This document shows positions 28,857 to 38,169 of a stretch of 64,000 nt of DNA, piece after piece. The translations under genes were made by a program, and so were the position numbers. The notes below the pieces were generated by a model that ran no database searches, was not told the origin of the DNA, and was given only the letters and a program-made list of their open reading frames with translations. How positions within the stretch are numbered: the first letter of the stretch is position 1; the number at the start of each line of letters is the position of its first letter. Origin of the DNA: Panacibacter microcysteis (GTDB lineage Bacteria; Bacteroidota; Bacteroidia; Chitinophagales; Chitinophagaceae). The stretch lies in NCBI RefSeq assembly GCF_015831355.1, contig NZ_JADWYR010000001.1, forward strand, positions 558,001-622,000. The letters run 5' to 3'.

Positions 28857-31800
28857 TTGAACTACAAGACCCCGATAGTATTGCTCATACTGCTGCAACT
28901 TGGTGTAACTGCACTAAGCCAGACTTATTATTTCAGGCATTACCAGGTAGAAGACGGGCTTGCCAACAGCACCGTGCATTGTTGTATACAGGACAAAAAA
29001 GGTTTTATATGGATGGGTACCAAAGGTGGCCTCAACCGCTTTGATGGTTATACATTCAAAGTATTCAGGCACGATGAAGATGACACGACCAGTATTGGCA
29101 GTAATTTCCTGCGCAGCCTTTACGAAGATGAAGAAGGTGTAATCTATGCCGGCACCATTAATGGTTTGTACAGGTACAACGACATCGCCGAAAACTTTAC
29201 AACAATAAGAACAGGTGGTGAAGTAAGAGACATTAAAAGAGATGGCCTTAACAACCTGTGGTTTATTATTGGCGGCCGGCTGGTAAAGTACAACCTTGCA
29301 ACAGGTAAGACGTTTGATTTTATGCAGGGCGATTATTTTGATGCCACTTCTGTTTGTATTACCGCAGGCAAAGAGGTGTGGGTATCTACGTCAAACGGCA
29401 CTATTGAGCATTACAATCCTGCAAAAAACAACTTTACATCTGTTAAAGTATTTCCAGACGGCGCCGCAAACAGGTGGATTGAAAAAATCTATTACAGCGC
29501 TGCCAATAAAATTTTTATTGGCACATCTACCCACGGGGTAAAAGTATATGAGCTTGCTACCGGCAAATGGTATAACATTATAACAAACAATACAGACAAA
29601 ACGGGCATTTTTGCCAGAGACTTTATACAAACAAAAAGTGACGAATACTGGATAGCAACTGAATCGGGCATATTTATTTACAATACAACAGACAGCAGTT
29701 TTGTAAACCTGAAAAAGCAATACAACAATCCTTACTCGCTTTCAGACAATGCCGTTTACACATTGTGCAAAGACAAAGAAGGCGGCATTTGGGCAGGTAC
29801 ATTTTTTGGTGGCATTAATTATTACCCCAGGCCATACACCTCGTTTCAAAAGTTTTTCCCGGATAACAGCTTTAATGCCCTCAGCGGAAACGCTGTACGC
29901 GAAATATGCCGGGACAGGTACGGCAATTTCTGGATTGGAACAGAAGATGCAGGTTTAAATAAGTTTGATAAGCATACACAAACCTTTACCGCGTTTAAAC
30001 CGACAGGCAACAAAACGGATATTACTTATTACAACATACACGCTTTGCTGGCAAACGATCATGAACTGTGGGTAGGCACTTTTGAACATGGCCTCGACAT
30101 ACTGGATATTAAAAGCGGTAAAGTGGTAAAGCATTACGGTGCAGACGCAAAGGGCGGGCTGGTAAGTAATTTTATTATCTCCATCATTAAAACAACGGAC
30201 AATACCATATATGTGGGCACACGGAACGGCCTGCAAAAATACAATGCTGCCACAGATATGTTTGAACGTGTGCCACAGGTGCCTCCCAATTTTATATATA
30301 CTTTATGCGAAGATCACAACGGAACAGTATGGGCCGGCACCACCGATAATGGTGTATATTATTTCAATACCAAAACGAATACAAAAGGCGAACTTAAATA
30401 TGACCCCAAAAACAAAAACAGTCTCTCTACCAATTTTGTAATTGATGTATACGAAGACAGCCGCGGCACCATCTGGATTGGAACAGAAGGTGGTGGCCTG
30501 TGCAGGTACAACCCGCTTACCAAAACTTTTAAAAGATACAATGCTAAAAACGGGTTTCCCTCAACTACTGCATTGCGCATACTCGAAGATGACCAGCACA
30601 TGATGTGGATAACAACCACCCGTGGTCTTACAAAACTCGACCCCGCAACAGATGCAATTATTACGTATACAAAATCTAACGGTCTGTTGAATGACCAGTT
30701 TAATTACAGTTCTGGTTTCAAAGATGAAGATGGTACAATTTATTTTGGAAGTGTACGGGGCATGATAAGCTTTAACCCCAGCTCATTTGCACCAAATAAT
30801 TACACGTCGCCCATATACATTACAGGGCTAGAAATAAACAATGAACCGCTTACCGTGCATGCAGGAACAGTGTTGGAAAAATCGATTGCTTATACAAAGA
30901 AAATAACGCTTGCTTACAACCAGTCTTATGTAAGCATCGGCTTTGCGGCGCTGGCATACACGTCACCGGAGATGGTTGAGTATGCCTACATCATGGAAGG
31001 GCTGGATAATGAATGGACCTATCTTAAATCTAACCGCAAAGTTTATTTTACAGACGTGCCACCCGGCAACTACACGTTTAAAGTAAAAGCCAAAACGGGC
31101 AGCGGCAACTGGAGCAGCCAGCCCGCAGTGCTGAATATTGAAATACTTCCGCCCATATGGGCAGGCACGTGGGCCTACGCGTTGTACATTACCGCTGCCT
31201 TGCTGTTGATCTTTTATATCATCCGCAGCTATAACCAGCGCCTTATTGCAAGAAACCAACGCAAGATGGAGTTGTTTCAACACGAAAAGGAAAAAGAGAT
31301 TTACGAGGCAAAAATCGAATTCTTTACCAACGTGGCGCATGAGATACGCACACCGCTTACACTTATAAAGGCCCCGCTGGAAAAAGTGCTTAAGCAAACA
31401 GATGCCCGTGCAGATATTGTACCCAACCTGCGGCTGATGGAAAAAAATACCAACAGGCTGGTAGACCTTACCAGCCAGTTACTCGACTTCAGGAAAACGG
31501 AAACAAAAGGCTTTAGCCTGAATTTTGTACACACAGACATTAACGAACTGGTAAAAGAAACCTGCTCTCATTTTGCAGCCGCAGCAGAACAGAAACAGCT
31601 AAGCTGCCACATGGATTTGCCTGGCGAAAATATACATGCTTATGTTGATGAAGAAGCATTGAAAAAGATACTGAGTAACCTTATCAGCAATGCCATCAAG
31701 TTTGCAAAACACACAGCTATACTGGAGCTTGCTTATTACAACAATGAAAAAAGACGTTTTGTAATTAAAGTGAAGAGCGATGGCAATATGATACCGGCAC

Positions 31801-32003
31801 ACCTGGGCGAAAAAATATTTGAGCCGTTTTACCAGGTGCAGCAGATAGAAAACCAGAAAGGAACAGGCATCGGTCTTGCCCTGGCGCGGTCCCTGGCAGA
31901 GCTGCACAAAGGTGCACTGTATGTAGATAAGTCTGCCACAACCATTAACACATTTGTATTAATACTGCCTGTACACCAGGCCATAGAGTTTGACCTAAGA
32001 TAA
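28857..32003 (+). CDS. PUL sensor kinase: two-component propeller, Y_Y_Y, HisKA, HATPase
   Basis: This 1048-aa sensor resembles the first two-thirds of a hybrid two-component system (HTCS). A signal peptide is followed by Reg_prop beta-propeller repeats at about 25-690 (recurring IWxGT, GLxxYN motifs such as GTIWIGTEGGGLCRYN), a Y_Y_Y domain at about 695-765, a single membrane span at about 778-797, HisKA with H828 (NVAHEIRTPLTL) and a HATPase domain (KGTGIGLALARSL). It senses breakdown oligosaccharides in the periplasm. The start is TTG at 28857: no ATG occurs earlier in the frame before a stop at 28833, and the signal peptide begins right here. The receiver/AraC part is a separate gene 11 bp later. 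Confidence 0.88.
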   Translation: MNYKTPIVLLILLQLGVTALSQTYYFRHYQVEDGLANSTVHCCIQDKKGFIWMGTKGGLNRFDGYTFKVFRHDEDDTTSIGSNFLRSLYEDEEGVIYAGTINGLYRYNDIAENFTTIRTGGEVRDIKRDGLNNLWFIIGGRLVKYNLATGKTFDFMQGDYFDATSVCITAGKEVWVSTSNGTIEHYNPAKNNFTSVKVFPDGAANRWIEKIYYSAANKIFIGTSTHGVKVYELATGKWYNIITNNTDKTGIFARDFIQTKSDEYWIATESGIFIYNTTDSSFVNLKKQYNNPYSLSDNAVYTLCKDKEGGIWAGTFFGGINYYPRPYTSFQKFFPDNSFNALSGNAVREICRDRYGNFWIGTEDAGLNKFDKHTQTFTAFKPTGNKTDITYYNIHALLANDHELWVGTFEHGLDILDIKSGKVVKHYGADAKGGLVSNFIISIIKTTDNTIYVGTRNGLQKYNAATDMFERVPQVPPNFIYTLCEDHNGTVWAGTTDNGVYYFNTKTNTKGELKYDPKNKNSLSTNFVIDVYEDSRGTIWIGTEGGGLCRYNPLTKTFKRYNAKNGFPSTTALRILEDDQHMMWITTTRGLTKLDPATDAIITYTKSNGLLNDQFNYSSGFKDEDGTIYFGSVRGMISFNPSSFAPNNYTSPIYITGLEINNEPLTVHAGTVLEKSIAYTKKITLAYNQSYVSIGFAALAYTSPEMVEYAYIMEGLDNEWTYLKSNRKVYFTDVPPGNYTFKVKAKTGSGNWSSQPAVLNIEILPPIWAGTWAYALYITAALLLIFYIIRSYNQRLIARNQRKMELFQHEKEKEIYEAKIEFFTNVAHEIRTPLTLIKAPLEKVLKQTDARADIVPNLRLMEKNTNRLVDLTSQLLDFRKTETKGFSLNFVHTDINELVKETCSHFAAAAEQKQLSCHMDLPGENIHAYVDEEALKKILSNLISNAIKFAKHTAILELAYYNNEKRRFVIKVKSDGNMIPAHLGEKIFEPFYQVQQIENQKGTGIGLALARSLAELHKGALYVDKSATTINTFVLILPVHQAIEFDLR

Positions 32004-32014
32004 ACATACACCAT

Positions 32015-32785
32015 ATGAAACCAGGTATTTTATTAGTAGACGACCATGAAGATATACTGCAATTTCTCAGCAGTGATCTGGAAGACAAATACAGCATTTA
32101 CACCGCTGCAAATGGCAGAGAGGCCCTGAATATACTGGAGAAAGAAAGCGTTCAGCTGGTGATCAGCGATGTAATGATGCCGGTAATGGATGGGTTTGAA
32201 TTGTGTAAGGCCATTAAAACAAATTTCAACATCAGCCATATACCGGTAATTCTCCTCACCGCCAAAAACACCCTGCAGTCTAAGATTGAAGGGCTTGAAA
32301 CAGGTGCAGATGCATACATTGAAAAGCCATTCTCGCCGGGGCACCTGCATGCGCAGATAACAAGCCTGCTTAGCAACAGGAACAAACTAAAAGAGCATTT
32401 TGCCAACTCGCCGCTGGTGCACATCAACAGCATTGCATACACCAGGGCCGATGAAAAATTCCTGGAAGACCTGAACAATGCCATTGTAAGCAATCTTGAA
32501 AATGCCGAGCTTGATGTTGAGCAACTGGCAAAAATGATGAACATGAGCAGGCCAACTTTTTACAGGAAGATCAAAGCAGTGTCAGACCTTACACCCAACG
32601 ATCTCATCAATATTACAAGATTGAAAAAAGCCGCAGCTTTACTGCTTACCGGCGGTTACAAAATATATGAAGTGGCAGACATGGTAGGCTTTAACTCGCA
32701 GACAAATTTTGCAAGAAGTTTTTTAAAGCAATTCGGCGTTACACCATCAGACTATGTAAACCTCAAAGGCAGCAGGCAGAACTAA
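32015..32785 (+). CDS. Response regulator, REC + AraC-type HTH
   Basis: This 256-aa cytoplasmic transcription factor has a receiver at 1-120 with D9/D10, phospho-acceptor D52 (VISDVMMPVMDG), T82 and K104 (IEKPFSP). A linker follows, then an AraC-type double HTH at about 150-252 (LAKMMNMSRPTFYRKIKAV; VADMVGFNSQTNFARSFLKQFG). In single-chain HTCS proteins these domains follow the kinase. Here they are a free gene in another reading frame 11 bp after the kinase stop. The likely job is to activate the adjacent PUL and perhaps the GTCTCA-box genes. Its end almost meets the convergent haloperoxidase gene. Confidence 0.92.
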   Translation: MKPGILLVDDHEDILQFLSSDLEDKYSIYTAANGREALNILEKESVQLVISDVMMPVMDGFELCKAIKTNFNISHIPVILLTAKNTLQSKIEGLETGADAYIEKPFSPGHLHAQITSLLSNRNKLKEHFANSPLVHINSIAYTRADEKFLEDLNNAIVSNLENAELDVEQLAKMMNMSRPTFYRKIKAVSDLTPNDLINITRLKKAAALLLTGGYKIYEVADMVGFNSQTNFARSFLKQFGVTPSDYVNLKGSRQN

Positions 32786-32797
32786 CAGATAAACCTG

Positions 32798-34120
32798 TTA
32801 CTTTCCTGTTCTGATGGCAGCAATGATGAAGTGCCCGATTTTTTCTCCTTCATCATAACCGTTGTTAATGGCGGGCATATAATGTATGCCACCATAAAAC
32901 CGGCTGATAGCCGCTTCTTTCGCCGCCTGTTTAAACGAAGTAAAACTGCGTGGCGCCAGGTCAAATTCAGTTTCAGTTGAGTCTGTATAAGCAAAGTTGT
33001 CGCCAAACATATTGGTCAATACAACGGCACACGCAGCCGATACAACGCTGTGCCCGCTTGTATATTCCGGGAAGGGCGGTGTTTGCAGCAAAGGCATCCA
33101 GGCCTCATCAATATACTGGTTGATGTATGTTTCAGGTCTTATTACACGGCTCCTGTATTTCTCATCCCAGCAACTGATAAAGGCATCAGCAAGCGTTATA
33201 GCCACGCAGGCATAGGCTTCTGCAGACTGCACAAAACTATAACCTACTTTGTTACAAGCTACCGCGGTTATGTTTATCCAGTGGCCACCCGGCGAGATCT
33301 TCTTTGTTGCATACATTACATGCCCGTTTACATTCATCTTAAAAGGATTACAATCCCAGAAACTGGCAATTGCTTTTTGTTCTTCATCCAGTTGCACACC
33401 TGCTGTATAAACCGCTCTTGCTTCTTTATAAAACGCGCTGGTACTGTCTGCCGAAAAAGGCAATGCCGGCAGGGGTTTAAACTGTTGCGCAGAATCAACC
33501 AGGAATGTGCGCATCTTTCCCCAGTGCGGCTCTATTGCTTTGATGTATGCCGGTGGCGTTGGCTTCCACGATCCGTCATCTTCCATTACAGCATATTTTG
33601 CATACGACCGCGTTTCTTTATAGTTATCCTTAGCCGCCCAGGCAAGCACAGCATCTGCAACCTGGCGGCCATACGTTAAAGCATGCTCATAAACATCTTT
33701 GCGCATATTGCTGCTGTACGTTTGCAGCAACGCGTTGTGAAAATCCTGTACCTGTTGTTCAGAAATTACCAATGCTTTTGCAACAAGCAACATGGCATGC
33801 ACTGCGGCCAGTTCGTTGCTGTAAGCCAATCCTGCAGTGGGTTTGGGCAGGCTGCTCAATCCGTGTAACCGGCCGGCAAAAGATCGGTACTGGTTATTGC
33901 CGCTTATTGCCGCTTCATACCCCGCAATACTTACATATGCATATATGCGGCTGGCAACAGGCGGCGAATAAATATCGTGCACAATAACATCCGTCACTTT
34001 TTTCATGGTACGGTGTAGTGTAGCAGCACCTGGTACGGCTGCGGTATCGCTTACGTAATCTAATGCCCGGGCATTGAAGAAGGTAATAATGCAAAACAAA
34101 AATAAACATGCACGTTTCAT
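32798..34120 (-). CDS. Vanadium-dependent haloperoxidase / PAP2-superfamily protein
   Basis: This exported 440-aa all-alpha protein has a signal peptide (MKRACLFLFCIITFFNARA). The C-terminal half carries the vanadate/phosphate-binding motifs of the family: PEYTSGHSVVSAAC (motif 2, with His) and AISRFYGGIHY (motif 3, with Arg and His). The Lys/Arg motif 1 is probably in the KYRSRVIRPETY region. Family members oxidise halides with peroxide or act as acid phosphatases; sequence alone does not decide. It is transcribed away from the large FG-GAP protein gene, a pairing that suggests a joint function. Confidence 0.85.
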   Translation of the reverse strand: MKRACLFLFCIITFFNARALDYVSDTAAVPGAATLHRTMKKVTDVIVHDIYSPPVASRIYAYVSIAGYEAAISGNNQYRSFAGRLHGLSSLPKPTAGLAYSNELAAVHAMLLVAKALVISEQQVQDFHNALLQTYSSNMRKDVYEHALTYGRQVADAVLAWAAKDNYKETRSYAKYAVMEDDGSWKPTPPAYIKAIEPHWGKMRTFLVDSAQQFKPLPALPFSADSTSAFYKEARAVYTAGVQLDEEQKAIASFWDCNPFKMNVNGHVMYATKKISPGGHWINITAVACNKVGYSFVQSAEAYACVAITLADAFISCWDEKYRSRVIRPETYINQYIDEAWMPLLQTPPFPEYTSGHSVVSAACAVVLTNMFGDNFAYTDSTETEFDLAPRSFTSFKQAAKEAAISRFYGGIHYMPAINNGYDEGEKIGHFIIAAIRTGK

Positions 34121-34163
34121 ATAGCTCTATCTGTTACACGCTGTAAACTTAGTCTAATAATGA

Positions 34164-34418
34164 TGAGCCCGGCAGTATTACTACTATTGGGCTTCCGTTG
34201 CGTCGCACTCTTGTACGGCAGCAGCACTTTTCAACATAGCAAAGGCTTCTTTCGTTTTGTATGCTGCACCATCTGTAACAAACGCATGAACCGAAACAAT
34301 GCGCCTGCGACGGTTTGGTTAAACGCAGCCCGTATAAAAAGCTTCGCAAAGATGAGCGCAGCACCGAACGTACAAGTGAGTGACACAACAGGCGATGCCA
34401 CATGTACTGTTGCCGGCC
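34164..34418. repeat. Inverted-repeat element 6 (complete pair)
   Basis: The C-subtype left arm (34191-34216) has the outer end GAGCCCGGCAGTATTACTAC. The T-subtype right arm is 34370-34400, ending TGCCGGCC. It lies in the 459-bp divergent gap between the haloperoxidase and FG-GAP genes, upstream of GTCTCA box B. Confidence 0.82.
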
Positions 34419-34485
34419 ACCAACACTACTTCGCCATGTCGGCCGTTGAAGAAAAAGATATTCCCGCAACCCGGTTTGCACATTT

Positions 34486-34511
34486 GTCTCAAAAATTATC
34501 AAAAACGTCTC
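34486..34511 (+). promoter_or_regulatory. GTCTCA direct-repeat box B
   Basis: GTCTCA copies at 34486 and 34506 (20 bp apart) flank ATTATCAAAA, matching box A at 28561 apart from a one-base gap. It ends 69 bp before the start of the FG-GAP/ASPIC gene. Confidence 0.55.
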
Positions 34512-34579
34512 AATCTTTGTGCTTAAAACCTGAAAGCCGCAATTAATACTAATTTTCCCTCATTGAAATAACGACACTT

Positions 34580-37500
34580 ATGTTTACCGTGCTTTTGCGC
34601 CTGCTGCCATTGATTGCCCTGTTTGCCACATTACAAAGTTCTGCTCAAAATACTGCCACACTTTTCAGGTTATTACCCGGCCGGCAAACCGGCATCACTT
34701 TCAATAACAGGCTTACAGAAAGCGACAGCCTGAACATACTTAACCAGGCCAATATTTATAATGGCGGTGGTGTGGGCATAGGAGACTTTAATAACGATGG
34801 TTTACCTGATGTATATTTTGCAGGCAACATGGTAAGCAACAAACTCTACCTCAATAAAGGCAATCTCCGGTTTACTGACATTACAGCTATAGCATCCGTT
34901 GGCGGCAGCGGGCATTGGTGTACCGGCGTTGCTGTAATTGATATTAATGCAGATGGCTGGCTGGATATTTATGTATCGGCATCATTCAGAAAATCGAGCC
35001 CGCTGCTTCGTACCAACCTGTTGTACATTAACCAGGGTTTAAACCAGGAAGGCATCCCGGTATTTAAAGAATCTGCTAACGCTTACGGACTTGCGGATGA
35101 AGGTTTTAGTACGCAGGCGTATTTTTTCGATTATGACAAAGATGGCGATCTTGATATGTACCAGGTTACCAATGAACTTTATGACAGCAAAACACCCATA
35201 CGCTTCAGGCCAAAAGTAAAAGACGGCAGCGCATTAAATACCGACCGGTTGTACCGTAACAATGGCGACGGCACCTTTACAAACGTTTCCAGGCAGGCGG
35301 GTATACTGATGGAGGGTTGGGGCCATGCAGCGTGCATCACAGACTTTAATATGGATGGCTGGCCGGATGTGTATGTGGCCAATGATTTTGTATCGAACGA
35401 TTTATTGTACATCAACAATCATGACGGAACATTTACCAACCGCCCCGGCGAATATTTTAAACATACCGCATGGAACGCAATGGGTACAGATGCAGTGGAC
35501 ATTAACAACGATGGCTTTGTTGACATTATCTCGCTTGAAATGTTGCCGGAAACAAACATGCGCAAAAAACGCATGCTTAGCGGCAACGAATATTATAACT
35601 ACACAAACAGTGCTAAGTATGGCTATGAACACCAGTATGTACGCAATGTATTACAACTAAACAGCGGTTACATAAAAAACAGCCACCCTGTATTCAGTGA
35701 TGTTGGTTACCTGGCAGGCGTGTACCAGACAGACTGGAGCTGGTGCCCGCTGGTAGCAGATTTTGACAACGATGGCCTGCGCGACATCATTATTTCCAAT
35801 GGTTTGCCAAGAGATGTGACCGACCTTGATTACATAGCATACAATAACGGGCAGGGTGGCAAAGGCGGTAATTATACATTGGCCATGACAGATTCTCTTC
35901 CCGTTGTAAAACTGGCCAACTATGCTTTTAAAAACACCAATGGGCTGCAGTTTAAAGATGTATCGAAAGACTGGGGCTTTACATTAGCACTCTTTTCAAA
36001 CGGGGCCGCTTATGCTGACCTTGATAATGATGGCGATCTTGATGTACTCATCAATAATATAAATGATGAAGCAAGTGTGTATGAAAATACATTGCAAAAA
36101 AACGATCACTGGTTAAGGATTCAATTTGAAGGGCCACCGCAAAATAAAACAGGTATAGGTGCAAAAGTGGTTGTGCATAACGGCGAAAAGAAAATATACT
36201 ACGAGCAATACCCAACCCGCGGTTATTTATCTACCGACGATGTAAGAGCCCATGTTGGTCTTGGCGCAAATGCTTCCGCCATAGCAATCGACATTACATG
36301 GCCCGATGGCAAAACACAGCAGCTACATAACATACCTGCCGGTCGCGAAATAACGCTTGCCTATAAAGATGCAACAAATGCTTCCGGTAGTGCCTATGGC
36401 GGGCCCTCTGCCTGGTTAAAAGATGCATCGGCACTAACCGGTATTCATTACAAACCCAAAGAGCGTGATTTTGTGGACTACAACATACAGGCCACCTTAC
36501 CACATAAGCTTAGCCAATACGGACCGGGAATTGCAGTGGGAGACATTGACAAAAACGGCTTTGATGACCTGTACATTGGTGGTTCATCAGGCAATGCAGG
36601 CATATTTTTTATGCAGGATGCATCGGGGAAATTTAAAGCAGATTCCACCAGGTTTATACAGAAAGACGATCCGTTGTATGAAGATATGGGTGCCATCTTT
36701 TTCGATGCAGACAACGACAACGATCCTGACATGTACATTGTAAGCGGCAGTTATGAAATTCCGCCTAACCACACCATCAGCAGCGACCGCCTGTTTATAA
36801 ACGACGGCAAAGGACGTTTTGCAAAATCAAAGAATGCGCTGCCAAAAGACTCCAGCAATGGCTCGTGCGTAAGAGCTGCAGATTTTGATGGCGACGGCGA
36901 TCTTGATCTTTTTATCGGCGGACGTGTAATATCCGGCTCTTACCCCAACCCGCCACAAAGCATGCTGCTTAAAAACGACAAGGGTGTATTTACAGATGTA
37001 ACCGCAACAGTTTGTCCGCAACTAAAAAATATCGGCATGATCACAGATGCGCTGTGGAGCGATTTTGACAACGATGGCAAACCTGATCTTATATTGGCCG
37101 GTGAATGGATGCCGCTTACCTTTTTCAAAAACAACGGCAAAACCTTTACCAAAGCCGCCACCGGCATTGAAAATAACATTGGCTGGTGGAACAGTTTAAC
37201 AGCCGGTGATTTTGACAACGACGGCGATATAGACTACATAGCCGGCAATCTTGGTCTTAATACCAATTACAATGCTACTGCCGCACAGCCACTCACGATT
37301 TATGCAAAAGATATGGATGCCAATGGCTCAATGGATGCTATGGTATTTTGTTATATGAAAGCAGAAGATGGCAGCATGAAGCTCTTCCCTATGTCAACAA
37401 AAGATGACATGACGAGCCAGTTAATAGCCATACGCAAAAGATTCCCTACCTATAAATCTTATGGTGCTGCAACGATAGACGACCTGCTTACCAAAAATGA

Positions 37501-38107
37501 TCTTGCAGGCGCGCTTATGCTGGAAGCCAATTACATGAGCAGTGCATACATTGAAAATAAAGGCGGTGGCCACTTTACAATAACTACTCTGCCAACAGAA
37601 GCGCAGACAGCGCCTGTTTACGGCATGCTGGCAGAAGACGTTGACCATGACGGCAACCTCGACATACTTTTAACGGGCAACGATTATGGTATGGAACCGT
37701 ATAGCGGCAGGCATGATGCATTTATGGGCTTATGCCTCAAAGGCGACGGCAAAGGAAACTTTAATCCACTTTCTCTTTCCGCATCGGGGTTTGTGGTAAA
37801 AGGAGATGGTAAAGGACTGGCCAAAGTTGCCGGCGCCAATCATACAAACTTGTATGTTGCATCTCAAAACCAGGATAGTTTACTTACCTTCTCCGGTACA
37901 CAACATACTGCCATAAATAACATTGCTGTTAAGCCGCAGGAGTTTGCCGCCACCATCACGTATAAGGATGGCAGGAAAAGATATACCGAGTTCTATTATG
38001 GCTCCACTTTTCTATCGCAAAGTTCCAGGGTAATCAGCGTAGACGAATCAATTTCGAACATCATCATTACAGATTTCAGGGGTAACAAAAGAACGATCAC
38101 TTTTTAA
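34580..38107 (+). CDS. Large FG-GAP/VCBS repeat protein with ASPIC/UnbV domain
   Basis: This exported 1175-aa protein has a signal peptide (MFTVLLRLLPLIALFATLQS). Many FG-GAP/VCBS-type calcium-binding blades follow, with the pattern DxNxDGxxD (GDFNNDGLPDVY, VDINNDGFVDI, DFDGDGDLDLFIGG, EDVDHDGNLDI). An ASPIC/UnbV segment sits at about 515-600 (GIGAKVVVHNG, VGLGANASAIAIDITWPDG), and a second set of propeller blades runs to the end. Such proteins are beta-propeller adhesins or ligand-binding proteins on the surface or in the periplasm, and often accompany PULs in Bacteroidota. It shares a regulatory box with the PUL sensor gene. Confidence 0.88.
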   Translation: MFTVLLRLLPLIALFATLQSSAQNTATLFRLLPGRQTGITFNNRLTESDSLNILNQANIYNGGGVGIGDFNNDGLPDVYFAGNMVSNKLYLNKGNLRFTDITAIASVGGSGHWCTGVAVIDINADGWLDIYVSASFRKSSPLLRTNLLYINQGLNQEGIPVFKESANAYGLADEGFSTQAYFFDYDKDGDLDMYQVTNELYDSKTPIRFRPKVKDGSALNTDRLYRNNGDGTFTNVSRQAGILMEGWGHAACITDFNMDGWPDVYVANDFVSNDLLYINNHDGTFTNRPGEYFKHTAWNAMGTDAVDINNDGFVDIISLEMLPETNMRKKRMLSGNEYYNYTNSAKYGYEHQYVRNVLQLNSGYIKNSHPVFSDVGYLAGVYQTDWSWCPLVADFDNDGLRDIIISNGLPRDVTDLDYIAYNNGQGGKGGNYTLAMTDSLPVVKLANYAFKNTNGLQFKDVSKDWGFTLALFSNGAAYADLDNDGDLDVLINNINDEASVYENTLQKNDHWLRIQFEGPPQNKTGIGAKVVVHNGEKKIYYEQYPTRGYLSTDDVRAHVGLGANASAIAIDITWPDGKTQQLHNIPAGREITLAYKDATNASGSAYGGPSAWLKDASALTGIHYKPKERDFVDYNIQATLPHKLSQYGPGIAVGDIDKNGFDDLYIGGSSGNAGIFFMQDASGKFKADSTRFIQKDDPLYEDMGAIFFDADNDNDPDMYIVSGSYEIPPNHTISSDRLFINDGKGRFAKSKNALPKDSSNGSCVRAADFDGDGDLDLFIGGRVISGSYPNPPQSMLLKNDKGVFTDVTATVCPQLKNIGMITDALWSDFDNDGKPDLILAGEWMPLTFFKNNGKTFTKAATGIENNIGWWNSLTAGDFDNDGDIDYIAGNLGLNTNYNATAAQPLTIYAKDMDANGSMDAMVFCYMKAEDGSMKLFPMSTKDDMTSQLIAIRKRFPTYKSYGAATIDDLLTKNDLAGALMLEANYMSSAYIENKGGGHFTITTLPTEAQTAPVYGMLAEDVDHDGNLDILLTGNDYGMEPYSGRHDAFMGLCLKGDGKGNFNPLSLSASGFVVKGDGKGLAKVAGANHTNLYVASQNQDSLLTFSGTQHTAINNIAVKPQEFAATITYKDGRKRYTEFYYGSTFLSQSSRVISVDESISNIIITDFRGNKRTITF

Positions 38108-38169
38108 TGACCATACAGATTTTTTACCGGTAATGCAACGGGAAAGTGAACGGCATTGTCTGGTACCAT

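Noticed and set aside
31990-32020. Frameshift breaking an HTCS gene
   Set aside because: The kinase ends with a normal HATPase C terminus and the receiver has its own ATG and full N terminus; both parts look complete.
32784-32799. AACAG/CTGTT inverted repeat between the response regulator and haloperoxidase genes
   Set aside because: The stem is five base pairs, overlaps a stop codon region and lacks a U-tract; too weak to call.
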